This document shows positions 1 through 11,513 of a stretch of DNA of 64,000 nucleotides, piece after piece. The notes below the pieces were generated by a model. It searched no databases. It was not told the DNA's origin and saw only the letters and a list, made by a program, of their open reading frames with translations. Source of the stretch: Rhizoclosmatium globosum (lineage: Eukaryota > Chytridiomycota > Chytridiomycetes > Chytridiales > Chytriomycetaceae); the NCBI GenBank assembly GCA_002104985.1, contig MCGO01000106.1, forward strand, positions 1-64,000, given 5' to 3'. A program made the position numbers and the translations under genes. The first letter of the stretch is position 1. Each line of letters opens with the position of its first letter.

Positions 1-191
1 TCTGTGTTTGCGCCATGAATGGGTTTTGACAAAGATTTTGAACCACCGCTGACAAACAAGCACTGCCACTTTTAAATAGCCAAACATAAGCTTAAAAAAA
101 GCCATTTATAACTTAATCAAACCAAAGCGAAAAAGACCTCCTTCCAAACATAGCCTCTACTCTTCCTCCAGTTCTTAAAAGTCCCTAAACT

Positions 192-1682
192 TATCCTTGT
201 GTGGGATCAGGTCCAGGCCCACCATAAGGCTCATGATTCTCATCATACACATCAAAGTTGCTCGCGTCTCCATCTTTCCCACACGGTGGCAAATACGGTG
301 CAGGAATCTGACAATCCTCCAACGCCTGCCAATCCAAATCACAAACCATGCATGTCGCTTGATATCCCAACGCCGTTCTTGAGAATTCCGTACCGTTTCG
401 TCAAATCTGTTGTGAGAATCTTTTTGACGAGGTCTTTTGCGTTTGGGTCGAAGTGGGAGGGGAACTTTGGTTTGCAGGCGAGGATCTTTTCGTAGAGTTT
501 GAAGTGGTCGTCATCGTAGAATGGTGCTAGGTTTTTTTATGGGTGGGGACAATTAAATATGGTTATTATGAAGCAGAGGTGGCACTTACGATGACCCGCA
601 ATCATTTCGTAAATGAGGATACCAAGAGCCCACCAATCTACAGCTCTTCCATACCCCTTGGATTGAATATTTCAGGAGCAAGGTAATCTAACACACACAA
701 GTTAAATTTTGTATCCCACTTCTTTACAAAACAACAAACCAGGAGTTCCACAAAGCGTCCAAGTAACATCCGGAAACCTCCTTCGCGAACCCAAAGTCCG
801 TAATCTTAATATGCCCTCTGAATCAATCAACAAGTTTTCAGGCTTCAAGTTCGGTAAATAATGTCCCGGTTGTGAAGATACTCAAAAGCAAGAATCACTT
901 CACCCGCATAGAAAAGCGCGACGTTATTTCTAAATCTCTGTTTTTTTCCACAATCATTAGCACCCAAGCCCAGCGAACAACCCATATCCATACTTACACC
1001 ACTCCTCCTCAAAACGTAAACAATCTCCACCTGCACAAACTCCAACACAAGTACAAATTGGAAGCATCCTGCATCGTCCCCAACAACTCCACCAAGAACG
1101 GGTAATCCAACCGCATCAATATATCGCGTTCGTTGATTGTGTGTTCACTTGCTTCATTTTCACAACTTCGTGTTTGATGAGGACTTTCATTGCGTAAAAG
1201 TTTCCGGTGGATTTGAGGCGGACGAGGTGGACGCGACCGAATGAGCCTGTTGAAGCGTGTTTATTTTGTGGGGGGGAGAGGTTAAAGGGGGGTGGAGGAT
1301 AGAGAGTGGAGGGGGATGTTGGTTACCTGTTCCTAGAGTACGATCGTATGGAAGTCACTCAAATCGTACCGCTTCTTTTGATTGTCGCGTGTTTATCTCC
1401 TTTGACAAGAACTTTTCGCGTCTGTACAGATGAACGGCCTGCAGCTGTGGTGGAGCTGACGCTGACGTTTTGCTTTTTGACGGGAGTGGGGGTGGAGCAA
1501 CATCGCTTTCTCTGATGTTGCTGCGCGACCCTTCTACTGTCGATGAGTTTGTGGCTTTTCTTGAAGGTCTCTTTGGCCTTCTCGGTTAGCTCCGGATGAA
1601 GGACATGCGGTGTGGGAGGTGTTGGTTTTGTTGGGATGGAAGAATTGTCAGAACACCAATGGGAGGGAATGATGATACACAT
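192..1682 (-). CDS. cAMP-dependent protein kinase catalytic subunit (AGC kinase), frame-disrupted
   Basis: Serine/threonine kinase of the PKA type. Reading leftwards, the pieces are YDLSDF before the glycine loop, [35 protein letters not shown], a helix ending [38 protein letters not shown], the [17 protein letters not shown] segment, and a C-terminal lobe with FPSHFDP and [11 protein letters not shown]. This order and the RYG motif fit PKA rather than other AGC kinases. The reading ends with a Gly/Pro-rich tail and a stop at 192. At least three introns are visible, for example about 1236-1330. Single-base losses break the frame in the glycine loop, at the catalytic RDLKPEN (near 850) and before WTLCGTP. 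The start at 1682 is only the most upstream Met of an N-terminal stretch and is unsure. Confidence 0.85.
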
Positions 1683-1823
1683 ATGACAAGTAATAACAAG
1701 GGCCGCAATATATCAATGTTCTATATCTATTCAAGAAACCCATTTCAAAAACGCGATAAAGATAAAATAGGAATCAGTGTCATTAAATGCAATCAACCCC
1801 CAAAACGAAAAACTAAACCCCAA

Positions 1824-4355
1824 TCAACAATCAACAGCAACCTGTCGCACCTTATTCTGAAAGTTATCCGCATACAACCTTGTCACAAGTTCGCAGCATC
1901 ATTCAACATCCCCTTCACATTCCTGACACCTGTTCGAGTAAAGTCTCCCTTCAAAGCACCTGTTCCCGTATACGCTGTACTCAAACAGTCCCCATTATTC
2001 GCCCACACGTTCTTGAACATACTTTCAAACTGCTTGTCTGCAGTTTCACTCGTCTGGGACTCAACGCCAATCGAAGAAATTAAGCCTGGTAAGACGTGTC
2101 TCGCGAGAATCGATTGCACAACATTCGTGCGGTCCAAACAGTCCATGCAGTTTGTTCGAATTACGCCGGTTTGGTCTTGTCCTGTGGTTGAGGAGTAGTG
2201 GGATACGGTGGTAAGTCTGTGGAAAGGAGGTCAAGAAGGTGTTTGAGGTTATCGTAGTTGAGCCCTTTGGTTTCTTTGTGGAAGTCGTAGTCTTTGTATG
2301 TGATTGTTGGGTGGTCCGTGGATACTTGCTGGAGGAGGTTTGAATCGTGTTCCGAGTGGCTCCACGGCTTCCTTTCCAACCAAGTCAACTATTTGTGTGA
2401 AATGTCAGCATGAAAGAGAGTAAATAACAAAGACGTACCAACAACAACAGCCTGATACAGTTTCTCCAACTCCTCACATGCAACCTCAAAGCCGCCAAAT
2501 TCTCTTCATCGCTTCGATCCAAGCTTGGCGTCGGGTTCAACGTCTTGGTACTCGCGACTTGTGTCCAATACAATGGAATCGATCCACGGATCTGAAGGAA
2601 CGATGCAACCTTGGATTCCTTTGTAAAGACAACCATCTCGGTCTCAACAAAGTTGGCGACGTGGCCTTGCTCGTCAACACCGCGGCGTTCGTACCGGAAT
2701 CCGGCTCTGTATTTGCTTCGACGCGAGATGAGCGCGAAATCGAAGGTGGATTCGGGGGAAGCGGAGGTTTCGCTGCTCATTGAAACGGATTCACGAACTT
2801 CAACGAATCCTTGGATTAATGGCGCAACAGTGAGGCCGACATCTGCAAGGGGTTTCACGGCAGCCTTGTTCCAGAAGAACGGTCATCAGTTTCATTTTGA
2901 GATTGCTGGGAAGCACGAAGAGTGAGGTTCCATGGACCTGTAGAAAAGAAGAAGGGTTGGAGTTCAAGAAGGGACTTGATGTCGGAAGGTTGAATAGATT
3001 CTGGGGTGACTGGATCTTTTTTGCCACCACGGCGAGGGAGTTGAGAGAGCCAAGGATTGTTGAACGAGAAGTACGGACAGAGGACGAGTCGGAAGCTTTT
3101 GTCTCTTCTTCAAGAAGTTGCTCAGATTCAGATGCGCTGTCGTCTGCAGTGGTATTGGGCAACGTGAAGTGGAGCTTGTTTGAATGGATTGAAGGAAGAA
3201 ACCATTTTCGTGACTGTAGCTGATGCTGTGGCACGTTTTTGTTGAGGTGGTACGGGTGATGAAGTGGGTGCAGTTGCTGATGGGTCCTCAGTAGGATGTT
3301 CTACCGTACCAGTACCTATATGATAAGTCAATTGTTAGCATACTGTAAGCTTCAAGTTCCCAATCCTTGTGATGTCAACTTGAAGGATTCCATCCATTCA
3401 GTTTCCATCCCGCATCAAGAAAGTCCAGCTTATAAATATTGCTGCAGTATTTTCCTTCTCGTGAGCAATTGCTTTTGCAGCTCGCTCTCCATCAATCAGA
3501 AGTAGTGGTCGTGACAGTACCTTCAACCTCAGATTCCTCCCCACCAGAAGGGCCTTCTGATGTAGTACCTTCTTTGGAAGCAGTTGGAGCTCTTGATCGT
3601 AGCGGAGCCTTAAGGACATTCAGTGCAGTAGATCCACAGACGAAGCCAATTGGACACCCCCAGACACAATTCCAACGCCAATTCCAACGCCAGCTTTGAC
3701 AGTGTCGACACCAGCTTTCACCGTTCCAACCCCCAAATCAACGCCAGCCTTCACAGTTGCACCAGCCTGGATCCTGGTTTGGGCAAAGGCGGAATCAATT
3801 GGGCTCATTTGGACGAGCGAAGTGGCAGCACGCACAGCCACTGCATCAGCAAGAGCAGCAAGAACACCAGCTGAGGAATTGCAAGGAAGCACAGCGACCT
3901 TGATGGATAGGTTATCGTTCGTGAGTACATAAAGTGACAGCAGTTTAACACGCACCTGTTCAACGACAAAGACATCCGAGCCGCCCAACCGGCCAACCTT
4001 CCTCCTCTCGTCACCACAGTCAAATGCGGCACCTTTTCCGATCGCTTCCCAGGCAAAGACCAACGAATCCAACGAGTCCAACAACCCGAAACACCTTCGC
4101 CGTTGCTTCGATTTCAGCGTCGCCTTCGTTTGATTTGCGGATCAGCGACGTCGAAAAGTCAACGACAAAGTGCGACAACGGCGACAACGACAACGACGAC
4201 GTGGTTTCAAGGGCAACTTCGGCGATGGCGTCGTCGACTTGGCTGCTTTCTTCGGACAAAGGCGAGGACGACGGCGAGGTTGGATGCGCAAACACGTGGA
4301 GTTGCGTGTCCGTGACGGCGAGGGTAAAGTGGCTCAGTGGGACTGAAGTAGCCAT
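1824..4355 (-). CDS. Sac1-family phosphoinositide phosphatase with repeat insertion
   Basis: Removes phosphates from phosphoinositides; Sac1 itself acts in ER/Golgi membranes. The catalytic signature RTNCMDCLDRTNVVQ is intact around 2115-2160. Upstream lie RFFWNKAAVKPLADVG (one T missing near 2876), ISRRSKYRAGFRYERRGVD, GHVANFVETE, the RGSIPLYW segment and the YDFHKETKGLNYDN segment. Downstream is AYTGTGALKGDFTRTG. The start at 4355 gives MATSVPLSHFTLAVTD, followed by VFRVVGLVGFVGL and an ERRKVGRLGGSDVF stretch that fit the Sac N-terminal subdomain. Between this and the catalytic part is an insertion with TVKAGV repeats and a Ser/Thr/Glu-rich linker. Near 1880 one missing G shifts the frame; after repair the protein stops at 1824, with no clear C-terminal transmembrane pair. 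Several introns. Confidence 0.87.
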
Positions 4356-4504
4356 GTGTTTGTGTTGATCAAGAAAGACTCCTTTTTTGATTGGGATGGA
4401 TTTGTGGCTGCCAAATTGGTTTCACCAAAATATCACCCTCTTTCTTCTCTTTAATTGAGCTTTATTGGTATCGGTCACTCTTTCCTTTCATGACTGGAAA
4501 GAAT

Positions 4505-5084
4505 TTACTTCAATCCACGGATTCCCAAGTGTGGGTTCAGATCAGTTGGCTTCAAGTGTGGCAAACTCTTTTGCCACTTGTACACTGATCCTGGTGCTCG
4601 TGGTGGGAGAACTCCAGCGACTCCGTCTCAGCGTTGGCTGATCCGCCAGCGATTCTATGATTCGACAGTTTAGTGATATTTTATAACAAGAAGGAGGTGG
4701 AGGAATATCGCCACGTTGAAGAACAGAGACTTTCTCAATAGAGAAGGTAAGATGGATATGTTTGGAGTCCAAGTTCCAAATGTCCTCATACACTTTGTCA
4801 CATCAACCCATCCATCCATTCGTTAACGACATCATTCCATGCCTGAATCAGTTCTATGATATCAACTATACTAACCTTTGGGTCTCTCCAGATCCAACAA
4901 GCTTCACAAGGTCCTCGGATGTGTACACAGCAGTAGCAGGGTAGTTACGGCGCGTGTCACGGTTAAAGTAGTAGTTTTGGTGAATCTTTCGTTCAGCTGG
5001 ACGCTTAAAGTCTGGTTGGGATCTGAATGGGTTTTTTCGATATGAGTACGGTTGCTGTCAAAGGTTTCGAATGAGAGGGTACAT
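4505..5084 (-). CDS. NADH:ubiquinone oxidoreductase subunit B14.5a (NDUFA7-like)
   Basis: Accessory subunit of mitochondrial complex I. The diagnostic core reads YRKNPFRSQPDFKRP, then HQNYYFNRDTRRNYP, then TAVYTSEDLVKLVG (about 4870-5050). It matches the NDUFA7 pattern of a proline-rich start followed by NNYYCTRDGRRE. After an intron, the last exon gives PPRAPGSVYKWQKSLPHL and a C-terminus ending in GIRGLK with stop at 4505. The first codons are uncertain: the Met at 5084 gives MYPLIRNL before an apparent frame break, and a second Met lies at 5170 in another frame. The gene sits between Sac1 and an unrecognised small gene, all on the minus strand. Confidence 0.7.
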
Positions 5085-5279
5085 CCGGCGAGTTTCATAG
5101 TTGAACTGATGAAGGTCTGCGAGACTTGTTTGTTATTGATTGATACAGAAGCCGTTCTCCATGTTATCATTCGTTCAACGTTGTTGTTAGGTCAGTGCTT
5201 CAGATCTCCCGTTCCTCCCAACACTTTCGCCTTTTCTTAATTGATGTAACGGACAGATGACGCTTTCAACGGATGATAT

Positions 5280-5690
5280 TCAGGACACATACCCTGGGGA
5301 CACAGTACGGTAGTCCTCAGCCTATAAACAACGCTGTCAGTCTCCCACCAGCCCTTCCATGGTCGAACGAATCAAAAGACTTACAGGTGGAACAATGGCA
5401 GGATCGTTTGGTCTCTGTTTGTTGATAGTTGAAAAGGGTGAGCCTTCCCTTCGTTTCTAACCCCCGCCTCCATCGACAGAACCACTCCCCCACTGGTACT
5501 CACGACTCTGTAGATCCATTCCAGGTCCTTGAAAGACTTGGGCACACCTCCAAAGTGCTTTGTGATGAAACGCTCGAAACCCATCCTTGTTGGTGTTTTT
5601 GGCCTTTCGTTTTTTCCAACCTCACCAACCAACACCCAACCAACTGACTTCAGAAATGACCAACCTACAAGAACGCGTTGATTTCGACAT
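5280..5690 (-). CDS. Unrecognised small protein, spliced
   Basis: Not recognised. A plausible model starts at 5690 (MSKSTRSCR) and joins about four exons through GT-AG introns. The second exon reads GFERFITKHFGGVPKSFKD in one phase. The later exons give STINKQRPNDPAIVPP and then AEDYRTVSPGYVS before a stop at 5280. The product would be roughly 70-80 residues, basic, with no membrane segment. The size, basic N-terminus and proline-rich tail would suit a small mitochondrial subunit, and its neighbour is a complex I subunit, but no family assignment is made. Exon phases are partly ambiguous. Confidence 0.45.
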
Positions 5691-5741
5691 CGTAAATCCC
5701 TTCGATTTATTTTCAAAATAACAAACACAGTCACATAAGGT

Positions 5742-7508
5742 TTAGTGGGCGGGACACATTCCACGCATCCATCCATGCACATGCTTGAGACCTCCATTCT
5801 TCAAACCAAACGCAGCAGCAGCTCCCAAGCCGACCGCGACAACCGAATATCCAGCAACCTTGCCCAGCCAGTTGTACAACTTTGTGCGGCTCTCATGGAT
5901 AGCAAGGGCCTTAGAGTAAGGAATACGCGAGAAGGAGACCATCGTGTACAATGGAATCACGGTTTTGGGAACCACGGTGCAAGAAACCTCCAATGCTTTA
6001 CGCATCTTGTATGACAACTTTGTGACAGAAGAGCGCATTTCAACGTAGTTGTCTGAAGTTGAAGAGGTCAGCCAAAAGCCTTTCCATCAAGCTCAAACAT
6101 GTAAACACTTACTCAAGCCAAATCACAAATCGCTTCCGCATCTGGGTTCCTCAACTCACTGTACTCCTCCAAAGCCTTTGCAACTTTCTCAGCAGAAGGT
6201 CTCGCACTCCCCGCAGATCCGCGCTTCCCCAACACACGATCGAAAATCTCATCAAGAACAAGACAATCCTCAAACCCACAATTCATACCCTGCCCATAAA
6301 AGGCACCATCGCATGCGCCGCGTCCCAAGAATCACACAACTCGACTTGTAGTGATACGGCTTACATTGATACTAATCAATGACCCCTTCGGGTTCTTGAA
6401 GTAATCCTTCACCAGAAGTTCCTTTCCAATCAATGGAATCGTGTCAGGGAACTTTTGCTCGAAAAAGAGCATCAAGTCAGTTGGGGATTTGATTGCTTCA
6501 AAGTTGGACCATGGCATGAAGAGGGTGACTGTGAATGACTTGTCAATGTTGGGGAGGGCGATCATCATGAAGTTTGGCGAGGCCAGATGTGGAGGTGGCC
6601 GGGTCCATTTGGTATTCTCCGTTGGGACCTGGTGGCATGTTCAATTCACGTAGGCGTGTTCAATGTCTAATATATGAAAATGAGTCAGTGGTGCTTGTAG
6701 ATGTGAGGGATAAGTGTTACTAACACTCTTGCATAAAGTTCATTCTCGTGACACGCATCAATTCTCTGCGGACACGCGAGAAGGCGCCGTCAGTACCCAC
6801 AATCAAATCGGCCGTGGCCTTGACAACAGTTCCGTCAGGTTTTTTAAAGTTGAGCACCTTCTTGTCAAATCGATTGACAGGACTTCGTACTGGAACTTGA
6901 AGGACACGTTCTTGTGTGTTTCGGCCATGTTGAGAAGGTGCTGGTTGACAAGCTTTCTGTCGACTGAGTTGATAGCCTGTTGTCGTTGGCAATGCATCAG
7001 CACCTCTCAAACGATACCTCAGCAATCAACACACAAACACACCTCGTTAAAGTATCCGTAGTTCTGCGAGCTCTGCGAGTTTCCGACGTGGATCATTCGC
7101 GCCTTCATCGGAATGAGAGTGTCGAGGAGGCCCTTTCCAACACCGGCGCCTTCGAGCCCTGCGATTCCACGGGCCGAAAGCGCAAGATTGATTGAACGCC
7201 CGCTTGATTGCTTCACTGTTCGAATGTCTGATTATGAAGAGAGAGAAGCAAGTCGGTGGCGTTAGTGACTGCATCGAGAGAGATGCACAACAACCCACCT
7301 TCTCTCAGCTCATAACCGTCACTGTCCATCCTCGGCTCGCAAAGTACACGGCTGCTAGCGATCCAACTAGTCCGCCTCCGACGACGGCAACACTGAATTC
7401 TCCATTTTGTGAACGGGTGGGGAGCTCATTTTTTCGTTGAGTTTTTGATGTTGATCCGAACCAACGCGAAATCGCCTTTCGCAAAATCTCCACTTCTGTG
7501 TTTCCCAC
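5742..7508 (-). CDS. Kynurenine 3-monooxygenase
   Basis: FAD-dependent hydroxylase of the mitochondrial outer membrane that converts L-kynurenine to 3-hydroxykynurenine in tryptophan breakdown and de novo NAD synthesis. The start at 7508 leads to the Rossmann motif [14 protein letters not shown], then [26 protein letters not shown], the [14 protein letters not shown] site, [26 protein letters not shown] and [16 protein letters not shown], then [17 protein letters not shown] hydrophobic stretch rich in Val, Gly and Ala near the C-terminus (about 5780-5850) is the expected membrane anchor. Several short introns interrupt it. Missing bases near 6298 and 6325 break the GDAAHA region although the residues on both sides are conserved, so I treat the gene as functional with sequence errors. 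Confidence 0.92.
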
Positions 7509-7701
7509 GTTGTCTTATCTTGTTTCAGAAATCTAGGCTTCTAGGTTTATTTACTTTGGTTGCATATTTCATTTAAGGCTCATAACGTTTGTTTACTACT
7601 TGAATCTCTTTTGATAAAAAAGACCATAACTTTAAGAGACAGTCTTAATTTAGTGATTGAAGACTATTCTTTATTATCTTCATACTTGTAGTTTGACCTA
7701 A

Positions 7702-8875
7702 TCAACGGAATTTGAGGGCAGCTTCTGGTTTGTTAACCAAAATAGCTTCAATTTCTTCCAAAACTTCAGGGGTCAACTTGGGTACAACCTCCAAGCCTTA
7801 ATATTTTCTGTCACTTGGGAGGGTTTAGATGCACCAGTGATCACGGTTGAAACGTTGGATTCTTGATGCACCACGCCAAAGCCAATTGAGCAAGACTATA
7901 TCCCAGCTTATCAGCAATAGGCTTCAACTTGTCAACCTTAGCAAGTCTTTCTTTGCCTTCTGGCGTTTCCAACCCAGCCGCAAGGTTCTGCATAATTGGA
8001 TTCTCCTTCAATGCGAATCTTGAGTCCGCAGGAATTTCCTTGTTGTATTTTCCAGTCAACACACCAGACGCCAATGGAGACCAAATCGTAGTTCCCAAGC
8101 CATGCTTCTCATACAAGGGAGCATATTCCTTCTCGAAACGTTCACGGTGGAACATGTTATACTGTGGCTGCTCCATCAAGGGTCCAATCAAACCAAGCTT
8201 TTCAGCGATACGGTGAGCGTCCGTAAGCTGTTCAGCAGACCATTCCGAGGTACCCCAGTGAAGGGCCCATCCTTTTTCAATGACCCAGTTAAAAGCGCGG
8301 ACGATTTCTTCGGTGGGAGTGTCCACGTCTGGACGGTGTGCGAAAATCAAGTCAACGTAGTCCACTGGAGACGCTCGAGACGCTTTAGTGCCCTCGATAT
8401 GTGCTTTCGGGAGAGACCCTTTTCATTCACACCTTCTCCCCACTATCGGAAATCACCGATTCAAACGTACATACATACAACCTCTTACCGGAAGATTTTG
8501 TGGAAATCACATAAGAGGAACGCTTCCATCCAAACTTCTTGATGCATTTCCCATTGCGATTTCAGACTTTCCATTGGCATAACCTGGCGGATGTTATATA
8601 CCTGATTGCTGCATTCGAAGATAAAGCAAACCTTCGCGTTGTCAAAGAAGTTGATTCCGTTCTACATGAAGATTGTGCCCATCCCTCAACAAAGAATTAA
8701 AGCTCACATCGTAGCTTCCTTCAAACACTGTTCAGCGATATCATCGCCAACTTGTCCTCCATACGTCACCCATCCTCCCAATGAACTGGATTTCAACGAT
8801 CAGCTGTTACCACATCGATGATGGTACTAACGGACAGAGACTTTCAATCCAGATCTTCCCAAGAACGGTACTCCA
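7702..8875 (-). CDS. Aldo-keto reductase, voltage-gated K+ channel beta-subunit type
   Basis: NADP(H)-dependent oxidoreductase of the Kv-beta (AKR6) group. The start at 8875 reads [14 protein letters not shown]; then come [106 protein letters not shown] and [14 protein letters not shown]. The tail is [18 protein letters not shown] with stop at 7702. The catalytic Asp-Tyr pair (FDNA...VYANGKSE) and Lys/His contexts are in place. At least two introns. Frame breaks near 7855 and 8370-8400 match single-base losses. It is transcribed away from the cytochrome b5 reductase array, with about 220 bp shared between the two starts. Confidence 0.9.
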
Positions 8876-9094
8876 TTTTCGTTATTTTTGGACATGTCAA
8901 AACATAATGTTTGAGTTTCAAATAAGGCATGCGATGGCATCATTCGTTGTTTTGCTTGTTTGCGGCTTCACCAATTACGAATTTCCTCCTCTTTTACATT
9001 TATTCGTCAGTGAATAATAAGGAAAACAGAAAAACGAATGATGTAATAAAACGGCACGCACCCACAATTTTCCTCACACAAATTGGTTTCAATC

Positions 9095-10197
9095 ATGTTT
9101 TGGGAAGAGTACACATACATTCCTCAGGACTGGCACTGGGCTATCACGATCACGCGGGAGGTGCAGTTTGCTCTCTTGGCGATCGTACTCGCGTTCGTTG
9201 GCTGGCTCTTCTGGGAGAACCGTTCGTCTTTCTCTTTCTCTCGATAGAACTGACGTACTCCACCAATGCAGGTTACAATGACTTCCTCGAGAAGACCAAG
9301 GGAGAGTTTGCGGACGTGACCTTGCGCAGAAAGATCCCTCTTACTGCTAATACTGCAATGTGAGTTGGTTGCTGTCAGGGTACGGATTGAAAAGCTGATT
9401 GCTGACGCTTTGATCCTCATTCGATTAGCTACCGCTTCGGTTTACCATACATGGACATGGCGTTGGGACTTCCAATCGGTCAGGTACGTCCATTGTTATC
9501 ATAGTGAACATTGCCAATCGGAAACTTGACAGCACCTCCAAGTATCAGCAACAATTGATGGCAAGGAAGTTACTCGCAGTTACACTCCAATCTCAGAAGA
9601 TACTAACTTTGGTGTCGTTGACTTCTTGGTCAAGGTATGGTCTCGTTTCTCATTTCTCCCATTCGCTTACCTACCAACCAACAACAGTCCTACCCAACCG
9701 GTCAACTCTCTCGTCATTTTGACAGCCTCCAAATTGGAGACAAGATCAAAATCCGTGGACCAAAAGGAAACTTCCAATACTACCCTAACATGGTCAAGAC
9801 TCTTTGCATGATTGCTGGTGGAACAGGAATTACTCCAATGCTTCAGATTATCAAGGCTTCGCTCAAGAACTCGGCCGACAAGACGGAACTGAATCTGATT
9901 TTCGCAAACGTCAAGCGTGAAGACATTCTGTTAAAGAATCTGTTGGACTCTCTCGCGGCCACGCAACCACGATTCAAGGTGTACTAGTGTTGAATGAGGC
10001 TGATGAAGATTGGGAAGTGGTGTTGGGTTTGTACAAAGGAAATGATCGTCAAGCATGGAGCTATTCCTGGAGACTCCAAGGTCTTGCTTTGCGGCCCACC
10101 TCCAATGGTTCAAGCTATGCAGAAAAACTGCGAGGAGCTTGGGTTTGCTAAGGCAAGGGCGGTTTCCAAGATGGAGGACGATATTTTCAAGTTTTGA
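9095..10197 (+). CDS. NADH-cytochrome b5 reductase, tandem copy 1 (frame-disrupted near the end)
   Basis: Flavoprotein passing electrons from NADH to cytochrome b5. An N-terminal hydrophobic anchor precedes GYNDFLEKTKGEFADVTL, then [18 protein letters not shown], the FAD motif RSYTPIS, YPTGQLSRHFDSL, the NADH-site [17 protein letters not shown] and [11 protein letters not shown], ending DDIFKF at 10197. Exon borders match copy 3: the first intron falls inside the Arg codon before YNDF, and others follow ANTAI, GLPIGQ and FLVK. Compared with copy 3, single bases are missing at about 9987 (VYY) and in the next 45 nt, so the frame is lost there and regained. This could be a pseudogene, but the pattern equals errors in single-copy genes elsewhere in the window. 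Confidence 0.88.
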
Positions 10198-10326
10198 TAA
10201 TTTAATATTTACGAAGATTAAATAATAGCGTTTACTCGTTCACTAGTGATATTTACAATTATGAATAATTTGGAATGTGCACGCGCCAACCAATTTTTTT
10301 CAAGTTCAAATTGCACATTGCTACTC

Positions 10327-11433
10327 ATGTTTTGGCCAAACCCGAATTCGTTGAGCAGCCATGGCACTGGCACATCACGATCACATTCGAGATGCAAGTT
10401 GCAATCATTGCAGTCCTTGCTGCATTTGCGTTCTATCTGTTTTGGGAGAATCGTGAGCATTGCTACTCTTCCCACCGTTTGAAACTAACGAAACGAAACG
10501 GGAAACTTGCAGGTTACAGAGACTTCCTTGAGGTAACCAAGGGAGAATATGCTGAAGTCACTCTTGTGAAGAAGACTCCAATTTCACCCAACACTGCCGT
10601 GTGAGTGTACTGTTAACTGTGAAACTAACTCTGGAGCTCAATGAACTTGCCTCTTTAGATACCGTTTCGGTTTACCGTCATGGATATGGCGTTAGGCCTT
10701 CCAACTGGCCAGGTATGAATGGGACTGAGGTGAATTATTCTGACTGACTTTGAAAGTAATAGCACCTTCAAGTTACCGCAACGATTGATGGAAAGGAAGT
10801 TACTCGTAGCTACACCCCGATTTCTGACAACACCGATTTCGGTGTCATTGACTTGCTGGTTAAGGTTAATACTTTCCTCGCCAAATTCATACAGCGAGTC
10901 ACTAACCTGTTTAATTTTACAGACCTATCCAAACGGCCAACTCTCTCGCCATTTCGAGAGCCTCAAAATCGGAGACACGATCAAAGTTCGTGGCCCCAAA
11001 GGAAACTTCAAGTACGAGCCAAACATGGTCAAGACTCTGGGAATGATTGCTGGTGGTTCAGGAATCACGCCAATGCTCCAGATCATCAAGGCTTCGCTCA
11101 AGAATCCCGATGACAAGACCAACTGAATTTGATTTTTGCAAACGTAAGCCGTATTGATATTCTCTTGAAAAGCGAGCTTGATGCGCTCGCGGCTGCTGTT
11201 CTCGATTCAAGGTTTATTATGTGTTGAATGAGGCGAATGAGGATTGGGAAGGCGGCGTTGGGTTTGTTACAAAGGAAATGATTGAGGAACATGCAGCTAC
11301 TCCTGGGGATTCAAAGATTTTGCTCTGTGGTCCACCTCCAATGGTTCAAGCTATGCAGAAACATTGTGAAGAGATTGGGTTTGGAAAGGCGAAAGCGGTT
11401 TCCAAGATGGAAGACGATATTTACAAGTTTTGA
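10327..11433 (+). CDS. NADH-cytochrome b5 reductase, tandem copy 2 (frame-disrupted)
   Basis: Paralogue of copy 1 with the same exon layout. The start at 10327 (MFWPNP) needs one missing base to join [19 protein letters not shown] and the membrane anchor [14 protein letters not shown]. Then follow [73 protein letters not shown] and a DDIYKF end at 11433. Frame breaks lie near 10338, 10675 (Tyr of LPYMD), 11122 and 11145-11205. GGTG is GGSG here, a mild change. The downstream half is closer to copy 3 than to copy 1 in places, so conversion between copies is possible. Confidence 0.86.
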
Positions 11434-11513
11434 TAATTTAATATTTACGCTTTATTGTTTCTTTGCTTCAATCCTGCGTGCCTTTTATTCACTGGCAATT
11501 TTAGTTTATCAAG

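Noticed and set aside
3620..4084. Separate gene between Sac1 and its neighbour
   Set aside because: The upstream part (VFRVVGLVGFVGL, ERRKVGRLGGSDVF) fits the Sac N-terminal subdomain and an intron joins it to VAVLPCN, so it is taken as part of the Sac1 gene.
9095..11433. Reductase copies 1 and 2 as true pseudogenes
   Set aside because: Their lesions are single-base deletions of the same kind seen in single-copy essential genes here, and all catalytic motifs are preserved; sequence error is more likely, though not proven.
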